From assembly GCA_014529385.2 (NCBI GenBank), contig CM043959.1, positions 64,431,753 to 64,495,752 of the forward strand: 64,000 bases of DNA. The letters run 5' to 3'. A model generated the notes under the pieces. That model saw nothing but the letters and a program-made list of their open reading frames with translations. It did not search any database and had not been told where the DNA came from. This stretch comes from Adiantum capillus-veneris (Eukaryota; Streptophyta; Polypodiopsida; Polypodiales; Pteridaceae). This document shows, piece after piece, positions 1 through 12,237 of this stretch; position 1 is the stretch's first letter; every line of letters begins with the position of its first letter. A program made the position numbers and the translations under genes.

Positions 1-281
1 ATAAAATGAGAAGGCTTCAAAAGAGAAATAAGATTAAAGAAAATTTTAAGATGTTTAAGTGTCCTTCATTGGTCGATACCCATCGGGAGATTACCTAAAA
101 GGTTGTTGTTGAAGACGTCAAGCCATGAGAAGGCGTCACAATGGAGGAAGACATTGGAGGAGAGAGCACCAGAGAAGTTGTTGTGCAAAAGGCATGGTAA
201 GGGAGCCAATAGCATCAAGCAAGAGTGGTCTGTCTTTGGAATTGTGATAAAGATTAAGGTGGATAAGGGTTCAACAGTCAT
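1..281 (-). pseudogene. LRR receptor-like protein fragment
   Basis: Reading the minus strand gives degenerate plant leucine-rich repeats: motifs such as NNFSGAL, LDVFNNNLLGNLP and then TLKHLKI are spaced about 24 residues apart, as in extracellular LRRs of LRR receptor-like kinases or receptor-like proteins. A stop follows the GIDQ motif and an earlier repeat (PLLLDAIGSL) is in a second frame, so this is a broken copy. It runs off the left edge in the 3' direction, and no signal peptide, membrane segment or kinase domain is in view. What it bound or signalled cannot be said. The family call rests on repeat consensus only. Confidence 0.55.
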
Positions 282-2880
282 CCCTAAGAAATGGAGCCAA
301 AATTCTCTATGGAATTTTGATGTAGCTTATGAAAATGAAATGCCCAATGTATAAGGTCTTGTTCTAGCCTTTCTCTACTATCATTGATATAATTTCTTTC
401 ATGGTATTTTTTGAGTTGTGAAGGGCCTCTTGTTATAACTCTTAACCCAGAAGTGATATAAGAGCTGACATGAGACCAATTTTTCATAATCTCCTAGATC
501 CTAGCTTGAACAATGAGCTAATACCTCAACCAACCTTTCCACTCTTATTTTGCTTGATTAGCCATGTATTGGGTATATTCTTGTGCATTTTGTGTGATGG
601 TTGTTCATTTTTATACAAGCATTACATCATAACATACCACTAGTTCCTTGAGCTATATCTGTACTTGTTTGACAACTTTGCATGGGATGATTTGTTCTGC
701 ATATGTAGACCCTTGAGTATGATGGTTGATTATCCTCTAGTTTATGGTCAACATTGATCCTCCATAGACCACTACATTGGTGGTCTTGAGAGATGCACAA
801 TGATTGCATTACATGCTTAACTATGCCTATTTTTTAAGCCTTCTCACTTGGAATACTATGCCTACTCTTTCCTACTTGTGAAATGCTCAATCCATCAAAT
901 GCTCAAGCATGTTACCTACTCTATTTTGTTTATTATGCACAACCTAGAGCACCACCATTTAATCAAATAGCACCACACAAGGATTAGGGACTCAAATGAA
1001 TAAGCAAACTTGATTAGCTTCTTCAAATACACTTGCAGAAAGCAAAAGAGAGAGAAAGCATTGCTTCTATTCATAATCTCATCCATTATACATATGGGAG
1101 AAAAATAATATAAGAGAATAACCCATTGGAATGGATATGGAAGCTCCTTGGCATTCACAAAGCTGAAGCTTGATGTGAATGCTCTAAAGCTAAAAGTGGA
1201 TATTTGTTGAAAAATTAGGATTCACACTTGAATGACCAAAATGGGTCAATTATAGTCCCCACACCTAGTTTTAGGCTTCAATAAATGGGCTCTTCTAATT
1301 GCAACCACATAGGAGCTTGTGAGAAAAATAATGCAAAATTGACGGCTATCTTTGGACCTTCATTGTTTCCTTTAGCTTGTTTCCTTCGTCTTCAATCTCT
1401 TTATAAGCAATCTCATGTCTTTTGCACTCAACTCCCCCTACTGAGTCAACACTCCATTGTTGGATATTGTTAATTCTTTGGAAGAGGCAATGGTGGTGGC
1501 TCTTGGTGTTTGTGACTTTGTGGCCTTTGCTAAAACGTGTGAAAAGAAGTTGATGTTTCTGATTTTTGCCATGGTATTCCATTGGTGTTAGTGGCCATTT
1601 TGGTGGAGGAGGTGGAGGTTTGGCTGGTGTTTTATGCTGTTTGTGTGGTTGGACTTTAGTAGCTATAAGTGTAGGCTTCATTGGAGGCTATGCAAGCTTG
1701 GCCAACTTTGTGTGCTTTAGTTCTCATAGCTGCTCTTTGATCTTGCTGTTGAGCTTTGATCCCAAATTTCTCAATGTCCCTTTGCTCATGTCATTGCATT
1801 TGAGATTGGATTTTTGTTTTGTTTTGTTTTTGTTTGAACTTAAGTAGGTGGTGCAACGCCATGGGATTATTGAATGTTTTGTACCTCTTGCATCATTTGT
1901 TATCTTTCTTCCTCTTAAGGTAGAGTGGTCTTTCTTCTAGTGCTTGCTTCATGGCTTCAAGATAGTGCATTGGCTATGTATCTCTGCTAAAGGAGGCATG
2001 GTTATTGATACAATAGAAGACTCCAACATGTACCATCTTGTCTATTGCTAGGAGGTAATGGCTAGGGAAAAACTAAGCATGTGTGAAGAGCACTATCTAC
2101 TCTTCCACAAATAAATCATTTGGCTCAAAGGCCAGTTCCTCCTCTCTTGCCACCAACTTGTACATCATTGGTGCATTAGCACAAACTCTCTATCCTCTTT
2201 ATTTAATCATGCCAGTACCCTCAAGAATTTCATCATTGGTTGCATTGCAGACTCGAGTACTAACTCATCCTCATCATGTCTTTGGCAGCTTCTAGAAACC
2301 ATCCTTCAGTCAATCTTATTGGATGGTAAGGAGGGAAATCTTGGAAAGTTCTCCGCTAGTGAGAATTTCACCCTTAGGACCCGTAGATCATCCAAGTGTG
2401 GTGTTGGGGAGTTGGGTAGTAGGTGGGATTTATTCGCTGTTCTTGAGAGGAATCATCATAATTTATCTTATACTATGGGAACCATCCAAATGATCCCATT
2501 TTCCATTTTGGTTAACCCTCTTGAAAGGCTATAGTGAATATCTTTTCTCGGTCATTTGGTATATCATTACCACCTCAAGTGCACGTGGCATGCTCAATTT
2601 CTCAATGTTCTCACTCTCTACTGATCCTCATTTAAAGTATGTCCATGGGTAGATACCGAACATCATCATCAAGTTGGTAGAGGTGAGAATCTTTCGTTGT
2701 GTCTACAAGGTTTGTTGTTTCTTGATGAGAATGGGATCGTGCTAGCTAGGGTGGATGAAAGAAAAACATCGTGCACATGAGTGAGTGTGTGTAGGCTAAA
2801 TATCACCCAAGAAAATTAGGTTCCAAGATGAATTAACTTGGACTCATAAACATGATCTTGAGTAGTTGATAAGCCATCAT
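282..2880. other. No recognisable gene
   Basis: I find no conserved domain here. The longest open frame is minus strand 1346-1681 (111 codons) with a run of six prolines; it has no family signature I recognise and its base composition matches the noncoding surroundings. T-rich and polypurine stretches suggest decayed retroelement or intergenic sequence. Confidence 0.4.
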
Positions 2881-4110
2881 AAGTGCACCATAAACAAAAG
2901 AGAGATGTAATGCAAAATGGAATGGTTTATTTATTCATGAAATGATCTTTAAGTAGCTCTACAACCTTGCACCACTACATGTGCCACTCTTCTCTCCTTG
3001 ACTCATATTCTAGGACAAAGCTCATACCTTACAATCCCCCCCTTGAGGTTTGGACTAGGACAATACATTGAAGATTCTTTATCTCCACTAAGGATGACAC
3101 AGTTTCCACATAGGATGTCAATACAGATCCACAAAGGATGACAGATCCACAAAGGATGACATAAATTCCTCCCCTTGAAGAGAGGCTACAATATTCACAG
3201 TATGTCATCGTAGTAGGCCAGGTTGTTCTTGCCTTGGTCTTTGTCTTCTTCTTTGTCCTCCACTACATGAGCTGACCCTCTTGCAGGTTCTTGAATTTGT
3301 AGTTTCTGTTGCTGCTGCTGCCATTGCTACTTTCTCCACTTGAGTAGCATCAAGAAGGAGGATGTCCCTTCTTACCAAATTTGTTGCAAGACTTGTTGGT
3401 GTAGAAATCCTTTGCTACATGTCCCATTATTATAGCACATCTTTACACTTGATGAAAAGGATGCGACAGAAGCTCCTCCTGATGAAGTAACATTCCTCCC
3501 TTGCTTCTTCTCCTCAGACATTAAAGAGTTAATTACATCTTGGAAATCTAGTGTTGGATCATTCTCCTCAATGATGGTCATTATCTGGTCAAAGCTAGGT
3601 GGTAAGGATGCTAGAGGAACTGCAATTTTGTATTCCTTTGGTACTGTATTGTTTACATAAGTTAGTTGTGCGGTCATGCTTTTGAGGCGATTGACCAAGC
3701 TTGCAATATCTTCGTTATGTTCCACTTTTAATTTGTATAGATCCTTCTTTAAGCTCACTTTGCTCTTCTTTTTCCTAGCTCCAAAGTTGTTTTCTAATGC
3801 TTCCCATGCAGCTGATGAGGTTTCACAATCATTAGTAAAGTGTACATAATTGTCATGTAGTGTAGTGATTATGATTCCTAATGCCTACTCATCCTTGGCT
3901 TGATTTTGTGTGCTCATAGATCATGTTTGTATGTATGCTCCATCAATGGATGATGGATCAATGATCGTTGGCTTGACTACTCCCCACAATTTCTTTTTCA
4001 TTAAGTAGCCTTTCAACTTGGTTTGCCAAGTGTGAAAGCCCTCTTTGTTAAATTTCCTAAGCCCTTTCTCTTCCACTGTGCTAATAGAGGGGCCTTAGCT
4101 TAGCAGACTC
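2881..4110 (-). mobile_element. Decayed Copia-like element, 3' LTR and gag
   Basis: On the minus strand the order is gag (4068 to 3345), a short interior, a polypurine tract (complement of the C-run at 3036-3050), then a sequence starting TGTAAGG at 3033 that looks like the start of a 3' LTR. The interior between gag and polypurine tract is only about 300 bp, so protease, integrase and RT have been lost or never existed. I could not identify the 5' LTR or primer site upstream of gag. The far LTR end is uncertain. Confidence 0.5.
3345..4068 (-). pseudogene. Copia gag (UBN2-type) pseudogene
   Basis: The minus-strand translation begins with FHTWQTKLKGYLMKKKLW, continues through the ETSSAAWEALENNFG region and into an open stretch (3758-3372) with LVNRLKSMTAQL and ASLPPSFDQIMTII. 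This is the order of the plant Copia gag domain (DUF4219/UBN2). Two in-frame stops lie in the first third. The C-terminal zinc knuckle is degenerate: CYNNGTC is followed by no proper His-Cys pair. Gag forms the particle shell in the cytoplasm; this copy cannot. The family call is secure, the exact lineage is not. Confidence 0.7.
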
Positions 4111-4218
4111 TCCTAGCTAGTGTCTACCTCTTTACACGAGCACAAATACCCTTTAGGAGATGATATAAAATTTTATTTGCAAGGTATTGTTCTTGGCTGC
4201 AAGATTTTGAAGTTTTAA

Positions 4219-4221
<3 letters not shown>

Positions 4222-4298
<77 letters not shown>
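4222..4298. repeat. (GA)n microsatellite
   Basis: About 38 uninterrupted GA dinucleotides. They create spurious Ser-Leu and Arg-Glu open frames on the two strands, which are not genes. Confidence 0.98.
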
Positions 4299-4301
<3 letters not shown>

Positions 4302-4484
4302 ATTTTGCACTTTTGCGTGAAGTACCTCTTCACCTAAGTGAAGTCACCCTTCACATGAAAAACAAATGTCTTCTTGATTCCCTTAAAGAAGCTTTTGAGT
4401 GGCCTTTGGTGTTTATGTCACTTGCTGCTAGCGGAAATGACCTAATGTACAGGAGGTTTTGAAGTCTTGAGGTAGTAGAACTTG

Positions 4485-4682
4485 TGGGGACTCCCCCATT
4501 GATTGGTTGAGAGCTTACTTGGCCCAAGAGCTTGGTTTTGTGGCCGTGGGATGGCACCCCAAGATGAGGAGACTACCCCCTTGATTGGTTGAGAGCTTGC
4601 TTCGCCCAAGAGCTTGGTTTTGTGGCTATGGGATGGTACCACAAGATGAGCCGAGCTGGGCCACAAGATGAGCCGAGCTGGG
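4485..4682. repeat. Two small tandem duplications (82 bp x2, 22 bp x2)
   Basis: A unit containing GATTGGTTGAGAGCTT recurs with a period of 82 bp (at 4501 and 4583). Directly downstream, a 22 bp unit (CCACAAGATGAGC...) is perfectly repeated at 4639-4660 and 4661-4682. A 125-codon minus-strand frame over this stretch (4442-4819) comes from the repeats and has no homology I recognise. Confidence 0.85.
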
Positions 4683-5145
4683 CCGTGGGAAGGGAGGCCT
4701 CCCTGAGGCATACCCGAAAGGAATTTTAAAAGCGGCTTACCACCTGGGCGAGGTTCGTCAGTTGAACGGGAGCACGCACCTTGGTCGAGAGGAGGAGATT
4801 TTGAAATTGGTGAAAACATACAAAGAAAACAATGTCAAAATTTCTAAGAGTGACAATATTTACAACCCATATATATCTTATAGAGGGGGTCAAGTTGACT
4901 ATACAAACACCTTAGAAAGGGAGTATATGGGTTCTTTAGAATTTGTAGATAATGGGCTAGGTTAGTGCTATGCCTTTCCCGTATGGTTTCACACAGGTGA
5001 CAACCCCCCCATAAGTAAATAGGCCCGGTTCACAACTTTGCAAACACACCTATAATCACCATGGAATTTCTTATCCTTAATCTCACCACTCAACAATTCA
5101 CAAGCTCAATCCTATTTCATGTTGCACCACCCTCTCAATGCACTT
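4683..5145. other. No recognisable gene
   Basis: Unique-looking spacer up to the first base of the giant element's 5' LTR. It does not continue the Gypsy reverse transcriptase that flanks the other end of that element. Confidence 0.4.
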
Positions 5146-6075
5146 TGTTGACCCGCGGGTCAACAACACGACAAAACTCAAGTTTTGTACCAAAGTCTTA
5201 TTTCTTGAGAGTTATGAAATGTTGCAGATTATGGTTAAAAACCTCATTTGTAATGAGTAGTTAGTCTAGTTACAAAGCCGGGGTGCAATGGCACTTCCAA
5301 ATTGTACATACAAAGCCATTTTACCCCTTGAACTCTATTTTAGATTTAACATATGGTAGCCTTAGTATATAAGGTACCTAGGTCATTTTGTAAAGAGAAC
5401 ATTTTATGATAATCAAGTTTTAAGCTACCATCGATTGTGTGTGAGAGAGAGGAAGAGAGCGAGTGTGAGCTTCATCCTGACGCTATCCCCCGCTCGCTCA
5501 TCACATTGGAGATCCGACAACACCATCGTGCTAGGCTCGGTAAGAGCTACGCGACAACACCAAGCATTCCACGTGGAATAGAGAAAACGCACTCGTGCAT
5601 CTACAAGCTGTTTGCGGATGTAAGTGTATCAAATGATGTCTGTTTTTTGCTTGCAAGTGGTCATTAGAATCGTGGTGACATAAGCTACACATATGTACTC
5701 ATAGATTTCAATTTTGAGCACTTTCAAAATTCGGCTCTGTCTTCATACGTGTTTTTTGTAGATGTTTTTAAAGCGAGGATTTTGACTGTAGAGGCTTAGG
5801 GACATGTGTATCCTAGTGAGAGGATGGTGTTCCTTAAGTTTTGTATGATTGAGGTATGGTTTAGTGAGTTTCCTTCTGTTTGTGTGTATGTGGGTTGAGT
5901 GGTGTAGTTGAGAGTAGTGAGATTCTAGATTGTGGTTTAGTTAGCCTTCCAGAGTGTTGTATACGTGGGATGGTCTCCGTGCGCCTATCGTGTCATATGT
6001 GTCCTGGATTGACATTATGTTGATCTAGGTTGTGCTGCATGTAGTTTATGGGTGGTGTGATTCGCTCCCGCAACA
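5146..6075 (+). repeat. 5' LTR of the giant element
   Basis: 930 bp, starting TGTTGACCCGCGGGTCAAC, itself a short inverted repeat, and ending in CA just before the primer site. It matches 29024-29987 throughout but with many substitutions and indels. Relative to the 3' copy it lacks about 27 bp near 5975 (the segment with AGCCTGACAAGC). Confidence 0.8.
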
Positions 6076-6264
6076 TTGGCGCCACTATCGAGGACACAAG
6101 GACTTGAGTAGGTAAAGAGAAAGAGATTGCCTCCGTGCGCCTATCGTGTCATATGTTTCCTTGATTTGACATTATGTTGATCTAGGTTGTGTTGCATGTA
6201 GTTTATGGGTGGTGTGATACGCTCCCGCAACAGCACTGCTGCCGGGGACACAAGGACTTGAGTA
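5975..6264 (+). repeat. Tandem duplication of LTR end plus primer site
   Basis: The last ~100 bp of the LTR with the primer-binding region occurs twice, at 5975-6110 and 6131-6264 (period 156). The first copy keeps TTGGCGCCACT after the terminal CA. The second lacks TTGGCGCC but keeps CTGCCGGGGAC. The two copies are diverged, so the duplication is not recent. Confidence 0.8.
6076..6091 (+). other. Primer-binding site, TGGCGCC type
   Basis: TTGGCGCCACTATCG directly follows the LTR's terminal CA. TGGCGCC at this position is the usual tRNA-complementary start in Tat/Ogre/Athila-like Gypsy elements. It would prime minus-strand DNA synthesis. Confidence 0.7.
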
Positions 6265-6564
6265 AATAATCCTACTAACACTCATATGATGGTTGCTTGC
6301 TTTAGTTTAGGCTAAAGAAAGTATTTTTCTTAAGTGGATCCGAAAGAGGTTATTCCATAATCAAGTGGATAGGCAGGAAGCGTGTGTCTTGCCGAGGGTC
6401 TACGACTAGATAGATTTAGTATGGATTTGTAGTATTAGTGGTAGATTAGAGTAGCTGTTGGTGGTCGAGTTATTTGTGAGGTGATAAAAGTGTTTGCTAG
6501 TCCGTGTATGGCATTGAAGCATTTTTCTACTCATAAATGAAAAACCCCATATGATGTGTAGGAG

Positions 6565-8700
6565 TAACTTTAGGAAGTGACCTGATTTTGATCTAGAGCT
6601 ATTCATCACTGAATTATTTCCTGAAGTGCTTGTTTGCATTTAGAATCTCTAAAAAGTTTGCTTTTGAGGAAAAAAAAGCAATAAACAGCTTTCTGTTGAT
6701 ATTTTTGCATGAGTGATCGATGATGAGCATATAAGAGGCCAGGTGCAAGAGTTATGTGTACAAAAACTAAAATTTTGTAAACTTGGATATCATACGCGTA
6801 TGATGTCTTAAGAGGCATCTGGAGACCAATTTTGACAATCTGACTGCACCAGAGTGTTCAAAAGGGGGGTTTTACCCTAAGTACACCTTGAAACTAGTGT
6901 TTTGACCCACCTGTGACACTCAAAAGCCAAAAGGCGAAGTGTTGAAAAAAAAAGAGAAACTTGTGATCCTGAGCATGTTTTTACATGCAAATTGGTAGAG
7001 GAGTTTGAAAAGTAGTGCTAGAGACTTGGAGATGCTTGTGAAAGAATTCTGTCCAAAAATTCATCAGCAAATATCATAGGTAGCAAATTTGAACTTTTGA
7101 CATTATACCCTTCTGCATGTTGTGTTGAGCACATACACCAAATTTCATATTATTTGGGCTCATAGATTGAGTTTTGAGGGGACTTTACTCTTTTGGGGAT
7201 TTCCTTGTCAAAAAGGGATGATTTTGTGCATTTTTGAGTTCCAAAATTTGTTGTGAGCACATATTCTTGTTCTACACACTAAGGGGCACCTCTGGCAAAA
7301 AGAACTGAATTTTGACCACCTGGACTTCATACGTGTATGATGTCTTAGAGGCCATATCTGAGGTCAAAAGTTACAACTGAGTGCACCCTTGTGATCTACA
7401 ACATTTAGGAGGCAATATCATCAAATTTGAAGCATTTTTGGGTTTGTAAAGACCACAAGACACATCTAGGAAAAGTAAAGGCTTGAATTCATCATAAGTT
7501 GCACAAAAAAGTGGTAAAATTTAATCTTGAAAGTTGCTGTGAGTTGCTAGTGTTGTGAGGAACCTCTCGGGTGAATTTCACTTCAAACTAACTAGTTAGA
7601 CATCATACGCGTATGATGTCTCAAGGGCACTTTTGGGGACCAAAATTGAAAGTTGAGAATACCAAGGTGTTAAGCACAACAAACAAGCTTACATACCAAG
7701 TTTGGGCCAATTTTGAGCACATAGATATCATATGCGGCTGATGTCTCAAGGCCAGAGCTGACAGTCCAATTGCACTTTTGACCACACAGCGGGTTGGAAA
7801 ATGATGTGTTAAGCTTGCTTACAAAATTTCAGCTCATTTGGTCACCTACTTTTGCATTTAAAGAGATTTTTACAGATACAAAAAGGTAAAGGTGAAAAAG
7901 TGGTGATTCGAGCAATTTTGACATCCAAAATTTGACGTGATTACATATTCTTGTTGTATGTATCAAGGAGTACCTTGGGTAGAAATATAAGTGAATTTTG
8001 AGCCAAAAGATATCATACACATATGATATCTTAGGGACCATATTTGGGTCAAATCAAACATTTGAGTATACGCTTGTGTCCTAGAGTATAAAAGAAGACC
8101 CTAGCCAAAATTTCATTGAATTTGGACCTTAGTTGGAGCACATTTGAGCTTGCAAAGGACAAAGACAGAAATTGGGCAAGGTTCTGATTTTGTAGTGACT
8201 ATAACTTGCACAAAAAGATTTCAAATTGAATTTTGAAAGTTGCTGAGAGTTGCTTGAATGATAAGGAGCCCATTTTGCCACAAAAGACATCATACGCGTA
8301 TGATGTTTCAAGTGCCAAATTAGAGGTCAAAAGTTGCATCTAAGCTCACAGAAGTGTTTGCCATCATAAAATAAGCCTAGAGACCAAGTTTCATTCAATT
8401 TGGTTCACTTTTGGCTTAGCTAACCTCTCGGGGAAGTTGTAGACAACAAAACAAAAAAAGGATTGATAGACCTGTCTAAAAGTGTTAGAATCACAAACTG
8501 AGACTTAAAGTGGTTAGAGTAAATCATGAAGTGTCTACAATTGAATTTTGGAGTAATTCTGAATCTAGAGACATCATACGCGTATGAAGGCGCAAGGCAC
8601 AGATTGACAGTTTTGACCATAACTTGAGCTACCAATAATATCAGATTCAAAAACTTTTTTTTAATCAAAACGAAGCTCCACCGTTACTCTACAAGTTTCA
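6565..8700 (+). repeat. Palindrome-bearing ~280 bp repeat array, block 1
   Basis: Diverged ~280 bp units, each with a near-palindrome of consensus ATCATACGCGTATGAT, usually extended by GAC on the left and GTC on the right to 22 bp. Copies lie at about 6786, 7324, 7599 (perfect over 7599-7620), 7724, 8009, 8286 and 8570, with a decayed copy near 7069. Recurrent flanking phrases include the ones around 7255-7300 and 7935-7980. No reading frame survives, so this looks like untranslated leader between primer site and gag. Confidence 0.85.
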
Positions 8701-8994
8701 GTGTCAACCTTGAACAACAATCAAAGACTCTATGGGTCAGTCATTGTTGGTCAATGCCCAAAAAAACATCGTTTAAGCCTCAAAATTCATCCGGAAGTTA
8801 GGGGTGTCTAAAACCGACAATTTGAGAGAATTGTGAGAAAACGATTGCGGTTTTGGATATAGTTTCCACTTTTGCGTAACCAAAGCACTTGAACACATTG
8901 GGATAAGCCTTATTAAATCAAGCTAGAGCTATTAAGCCTAGAGATCACGTTCTCTTTAGAGTCAAACTCAGCTTATACAAGCTTCGGAATCCCA

Positions 8995-10700
8995 ACGGTA
9001 GAGGAGCATTTGCCCACAATGGATCTTCCAAACTTGCAGTTGATAAAGACCAATCTTGTCGAGAGATTTTGGATGATAAATCATGAGAGTGAAGGATTGT
9101 ATAGATATTATGACGACAATGAGGTCAACCTTTATAGGTGCTCAGAGCCATACCCATAAGATCTGACATATGACAAGCTCTTATATGTCTATACATACGG
9201 AGTTGACTATCAATGTAAGTCTATAGTTGTTGACAAGTATGGACGAGAATACAGAGTTATAGAAAGCACAAATACATGGACTGCATTAGACAGGTGGATA
9301 TTTGGTCAATGAAGGACCACATATATCTCCACTAAACACGATAATTCCTACAAGAATTCCAAAAAGGGAGACACCTGGATTCCCTTCTAGAGCGATAATG
9401 AGAGATGAAATTATCACACACATACCTTCTCAAGGACCAATCTCCAAGAAAACGACCAATCTCTTTGAAGAAGAACCTAGCCATAGTAGAAGACCTGAAG
9501 CGAGAGAAGGATTGGGAGAGTCTATTGTTAGACTTGTAGACAATCGGCGAGTTAGACCGTCCCATATCCAAAAATGGGTAAACAAGAAATACACCGGAGA
9601 TAAAGATCCAAGAGATCACGTAGTGCCTTTCAGAAGAGTAATTAGAGTAGTGGAAGTTTTGGATTTTGCAACACAGTTTGCGGGATTTGGACTGACTTTA
9701 GAAGATGACGCGGCTACATGGTTCGACTCAGTGGAAAGATGTGATTTTGAGACTCTAGACGAGCTGTTTGAGGAATCCATCGAAGAATTCTCACAGAAAG
9801 GCGTAGCTCACAATACGGTCTCACAAATTCACAGATTCAAGCAAAAAGAGAGTGAATCAGTGCGCAAAGCGGCATTACGGCTCAAGAGATACATCAAGTT
9901 CTGTCCAAGAGTGGAACTTCCTACGCAAGCACGATTAATGCTGATCTTTATCTAGAGAATGAGGCATGCGGGTCTTCAAAAGGATCTACATATGATAAGG
10001 AGCCTGATGCTAAACGAATTGATCAAAGAAGCTCTTTATCTGGTGGATAACTGTGAAAAATATAAAGAAAACAATTGTAAGAGTCAAGAGGATGACACAT
10101 CCTCTCAGAACAATGATTCACAGATGAGTGAGTCCATTGCAAAACCAACAACACCCATCGATCAAGAAAGGTTTATCGACATAATGGTCAAGAGATTAAC
10201 TCCTCTTGTAAATGCTGATCCTAGGGAGCCTAAGTGGTGCGAAATTGAGAGAAATGGACAAATCACACGAGGGAAGAGTGTTACTATAGCATGGAATATG
10301 CTAGGGAGAAGTATCTACAACCTAATCCAGTAGCATCTTCTCCACCTAGAAATGCTATGGGGAATGTGCCAGGTCCAGTAGGAGTTGCAAGATCACAACC
10401 TATCTTAGGACAACAACCTTTGCTGCCAGGTGCCAGATTGCATATGGAAACCACAATGAGAATAAATCATAAGTACCATAGTTATAAGGATGTGACAAGA
10501 ACTCCAATAGAAGAGTTTGATTTCGCTATTGTAGCAGGATCAGAACTTCCAACATGGTTGGTTAAGCCTAAACAACTATGGATGTGTGGAGCTTCGCAAT
10601 GCGAAAGCTTAAAGCGAGAGGAATGCATCCTAGAAAGGGAAATTGAAGATAAGGATTATATCCCAAAACCCTTTCTAGGATTAGAGCCACTTGAATGAGA
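8995..10700 (+). pseudogene. Gypsy gag, block 1
   Basis: The open stretch 9302-9955 contains the retrotransposon gag core: TGDKDPRDHV, LDFATQFAGFGL, AATWFDSVER, LDELFEESIEEFSQKG and then SVRKAALRLKRYIKF. One stop separates it from the frame at 9959-10333, and the MDLPNLQLIKTN leader (from ~9019) is in another frame, so at least two lesions are present. Continuing at 10291-10698, a proline-rich segment is fused directly to sequence that in block 2 lies beyond the protease. About 2 kb is therefore missing here. No zinc knuckle remains in this copy. Gag would form the particle capsid; this one is defective. Confidence 0.8.
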
Positions 10701-11721
10701 ACTCATCTTGGCTACTTTGGATGCGTGCTTCATTCAAGACTATCCAACAACGAAGTTTTGTGATAAAGATGGCTATGATGTCATTCCTTACTTTGCAGTG
10801 AGTGTGATCTAGGAAAACAAAGACGAAGAAGAAGTCAAGTTCTATGACTCTGTAGAACCCTTGGAGCTTGAAGAAGATACCGACAATGGAAATATAGACA
10901 ACCCAACAGGTGACATGAATGACATTTTAACAAATGCACAGTTTTATGATTCTCCAGATCAAAAACCCAAGAACCAATGTCATTGCTATAAAAATAAAGT
11001 GCATCAGAAGTGGATTCCAAAATCCTCATAAAAAACACAACTGCAACAAGCATCCTCATACGTGGCTCCTATACACGAAGAAAAGACTCAACCAAGAACA
11101 AGACAACCATGTGAACGGTCTAACAACGCTTTAGTCAAGTGGATAGAAAATACATCTCAGAAACAACAATCCAGGAGCAAATAAACAGTAACTTTCCATA
11201 ACCAGCCAAACCACAAAGATAAAGTGCTAGAATCCAACCTTGCTGAGGATAGTAACGACAGTGATGATTCGTATGACATCCCCTACCAAAAACTTAGGTC
11301 GTCACTGTCACTAGTAGCTTCCATAACAGCCAAAGAAGGCCAAAAGAAAAGAACAACAAGTTAGAACCAAAAAGTTTGACAAATTTGGATACCAAAGAGC
11401 CAGCTCGGCCAAAAACAGGTATGGATCAAGAAGATGAAGATCTCTGATGAAAAATCACAAGATCCAACCCCAAAAGGAAAGCAGTCGAAGCACCCAAGCA
11501 CGACTAAGAAAATCACAAAGTCGCAAGCTTTTGCAAATCACATTTGGGTTCCAAAGAAGTTTATTCAAACCTAAAGAGGTCACGAATTTATTTGGGTTCC
11601 AAAATATTTAGAGTACAAGGATCCCATGCTCAACCAAGCGTACAAGGATCCCATGCTCAACCAAGCGTACAAGGACTTAAGCAATGACCGCTGCTGACTC
11701 ACACAAAGACAAGGTGGGTCC
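10700..11721 (+). pseudogene. 3' ORF remains of block 1 (acidic then W-[VI]-P-K)
   Basis: Downstream of gag the translation matches block 2: an acidic stretch (VEPLELEEDTDNGN, 10845-10890), then a basic region, then repeated IWVPKK / FIWVPK motifs near 11545-11605. Several stops occur. A 27 bp unit starting TACAAGGATCCC is perfectly duplicated in tandem at 11614-11667. The frame is cut at 11722 by the nested element and resumes at 17327. Function unknown. Confidence 0.6.
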
Positions 11722-11722
11722 T

Positions 11723-11894
11723 TGTAAGAAACTAGGCAACTAGGCTCTATTGGATCCTCCTCCCAACCTCCCTTTATAGGTGGGCTCCTAGCCCCTTGCC
11801 CTAGACGGATCCCCTGTCCACACTGCCTAGCCCCGCCCTTGGCCGTAGTCCTTGCCTAGCCTAGTTCTTAGGGTACAAGACCCGTGTCCTGACA
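11723..11894 (-). repeat. 3' LTR of nested element
   Basis: 172 bp, differing from the partner at 17155-17326 at only a few positions, for example CTATTGG versus CTACTGG and GTACAAGACCCG versus GTACAGGACCCA. The high identity makes it clearly younger than its host element. Confidence 0.9.
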
Positions 11895-12093
11895 TTACTC
11901 CCCCCTTAAAGAAGAGTTTTCGTCCTCGAAAACAAAAGTGGGAAATTTCTTCTTAAGAATACTGATGTTCTCGTTATTGACGTCCCATAAGTGAGCCAGT
12001 TGTCTGTATGACCGATAATTGGTGGCGTGAGGAGGTTCAATGAAACCAAGAGGAATATCTTGATTTTCAACATTGTTGTCCGTTTGCAACCAT

Positions 12094-12237
12094 TTGGGTC
12101 TAAATGGTAACTCCATTTATGACTCACTTCAGTGCTGTAAAGGAGTAACCACAACTAAGAGTCACTTGGGTCTAAATGGTAACTCCATTTATAACTCACA
12201 TGAGTACTGTAAAGGAGTAACCACAACTAAGAGTTGT
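12094..12237. repeat. 72 bp tandem duplication inside nested element
   Basis: The unit starting TTGGGTCTAAATGG occurs at 12094 and 12166 with few differences, next to the chromodomain-tail-like end of the element. Confidence 0.85.

Noticed and set aside
1346-1681. Proline-rich 111-codon minus-strand frame as a gene
   Set aside because: No homology, promoter or codon signal; complementary frame of similar length suggests chance.
4124-4462. Ser-Leu and Arg-Glu repeat ORFs at GA microsatellites (also near 14.6 and 49.4 kb)
   Set aside because: Produced by dinucleotide repeats only.
6786-8590. CRISPR-like array because of regularly spaced palindromes
   Set aside because: Spacing of ~280 bp, homologous rather than unique spacers, plant nuclear context and position inside an LTR element exclude it.
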